A DNA stretch of 6,464 nucleotides from Alphaproteobacteria bacterium (GTDB lineage: Bacteria; Pseudomonadota; Alphaproteobacteria; Rhizobiales; Hyphomicrobiaceae). The translations under genes were made by a program, and so were the position numbers. Each line of letters opens with the position of its first letter. Within the stretch, counting starts at the first letter, position 1. Below the pieces are notes generated by a model. That model had not been told where the DNA came from and ran no database searches. It worked only from the letters and a program-made list of their open reading frames with translations. Where the stretch lies: contig JAHZKN010000110.1 in the NCBI GenBank assembly GCA_022600335.1, forward strand, positions 1 to 6,464, given 5' to 3'. Below are positions 5,638-6,464 of this stretch, in pieces.

Positions 5638-6464
5638 CCAGAATTCGGGCCGCAGAAGCACCAACACGGTGAACAATTCCAGACGACCCAAGAGCATCGC
5701 TCCAGCGAGGACCCACTTTGCAGCTAATGGGATGCTCGAAAAACTACCACCGGGACCAATATGCTCACCAAGGCCCGGACCAACATTGCCAACAGCTTGT
5801 GTTGCAGCAGAAAGTGCCGTCACAAAATCCAGTCCCATTGCCGAGAGAACAACCGTAAACACGCCAACCGTTGCCATATAGATCGCGAGAAACGCGACCA
5901 CTGAAAATGGCACATCATCGGGCAGGCGGCGACCGCTGTAGACCAAGGTGACGATGCGATTGGGACTTATCAGATGCAGAAAGTGACTGCGGGTCAGCAT
6001 GCCAGCAACTTGTAGCCGGTATATCTTGATACCGCCTGTCGTGGACCCGGAGCAGCCACCGAAGAAGAAAAGAATAAAAAACAAGCCAACCGCAAACGTG
6101 CCCCACTTTGTGAAGTCTTCCGTGGCATATCCCGTCGTTGTCACAATCGACGTGACATTAAACGCCGCAGCGCGGAGGGCATCAAGCGTGCCAATCTCAC
6201 GCGTGGCGATCAGCCAAAACGTAACGATGGCCCAGATAGCGATGAGGAATGCGATAAACCCGCGAACCTGCGTATCACCCCACACGGCTCCGGCTTGTCC
6301 ACGCATGGCCTTGATATAAACAACAAACGGTAACGCACCACAGATCATAAAAAAGATGCACACCCACTCCAGGGCAGGATTTTGGAAAAATCCGAAGCTT
6401 GCATCATGCGTCGAAAAACCCGCCGTTGAGACCGTGGTTAGGGCATGACAAATCGCATCAAACA
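5629..6464 (-). CDS. trkH: TrkH-family K+ uptake channel subunit, C-terminal part (runs off the right edge)
   Basis: The last 278 residues of an inner-membrane potassium translocation subunit; the family is about 480 residues, so some 200 N-terminal residues lie beyond the window. The frame is open to base 6464; the GTG at 6361-6363 is internal. Visible pore-loop filters are VSTAGFST (filter G15 counted from the first full codon), VTTTGYA (G112) and GNVGPG (G229). The family signature GGCSGSTTGGIKIYR (136-150) and the closing GRLELFTVLVLLRPEFWR are intact. Several hydrophobic membrane helices separate them. Ala in place of the first Gly of the usual TGGF does not remove the filter glycine, and NAGF occurs in the related KtrB. 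TrkH normally works with the cytoplasmic NAD/ATP-binding regulator TrkA, which is not in view. The gene converges on the monooxygenase with 29 bases between stops. Confidence 0.96.
   Translation of the reverse strand, partial: FDAICHALTTVSTAGFSTHDASFGFFQNPALEWVCIFFMICGALPFVVYIKAMRGQAGAVWGDTQVRGFIAFLIAIWAIVTFWLIATREIGTLDALRAAAFNVTSIVTTTGYATEDFTKWGTFAVGLFFILFFFGGCSGSTTGGIKIYRLQVAGMLTRSHFLHLISPNRIVTLVYSGRRLPDDVPFSVVAFLAIYMATVGVFTVVLSAMGLDFVTALSAATQAVGNVGPGLGEHIGPGGSFSSIPLAAKWVLAGAMLLGRLELFTVLVLLRPEFWRS

Noticed and set aside
6361..6363. GTG as the start of a short TrkH
   Set aside because: The frame stays open to the window edge and the upstream codons encode a conserved pore-loop filter (TTVSTAGFST), so the start is outside the window.

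Overview
The window looks like a piece of an alphaproteobacterial chromosome with a short foreign fragment joined to its left end. Evidence for an alphaproteobacterium (perhaps Hyphomicrobiales-like; this is inference) is the combination of an extensin-like lipoprotein, a small CHCC zinc-finger protein related to mitochondrial complex I NDUFS6, a salicylate-hydroxylase-type FAD monooxygenase, TrkH, and a UvrC whose retained residues match that group. Base composition is moderately GC-rich, except for the first ~130 bases, which are about 37% GC by hand count.

Layout. Positions 2-139 (+) encode part of NADH dehydrogenase subunit 4 of mitochondrial type (nad4). This breaks off, out of frame, into uvrC (136-1842, +), which therefore lacks its N-terminal GIY-YIG nuclease half. 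Converging on uvrC is an extensin-like lipoprotein (1875-2552, -). A gene-free stretch of about 610 bases follows (2553-3164), holding several inverted repeats and one perfect DnaA-box sequence. Then come an alpha/beta hydrolase (3165-3926, -), a divergently oriented zinc-finger gene (4049-4300, +) with an FAD monooxygenase behind it (4376-5599, +), and the C-terminal part of trkH (5629 to the right edge, -), convergent with the monooxygenase.

How the parts relate. The genes look mostly like independent housekeeping or accessory functions: DNA repair, envelope, K+ uptake, a small-molecule hydrolase and a hydroxylase. The zinc-finger and monooxygenase genes lie in the same direction 75 bases apart and may share a transcript; the hydrolase is divergent from them across a 122-base gap that should hold both promoters. 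I see no new defence, mobile or biosynthetic system. The observation most worth a second look is the nad4/uvrC junction: it is most simply a chimeric contig end (algal or protist mitochondrial DNA fused to bacterial DNA), and anyone using this sequence should know that the first ~136 bases are probably not bacterial.
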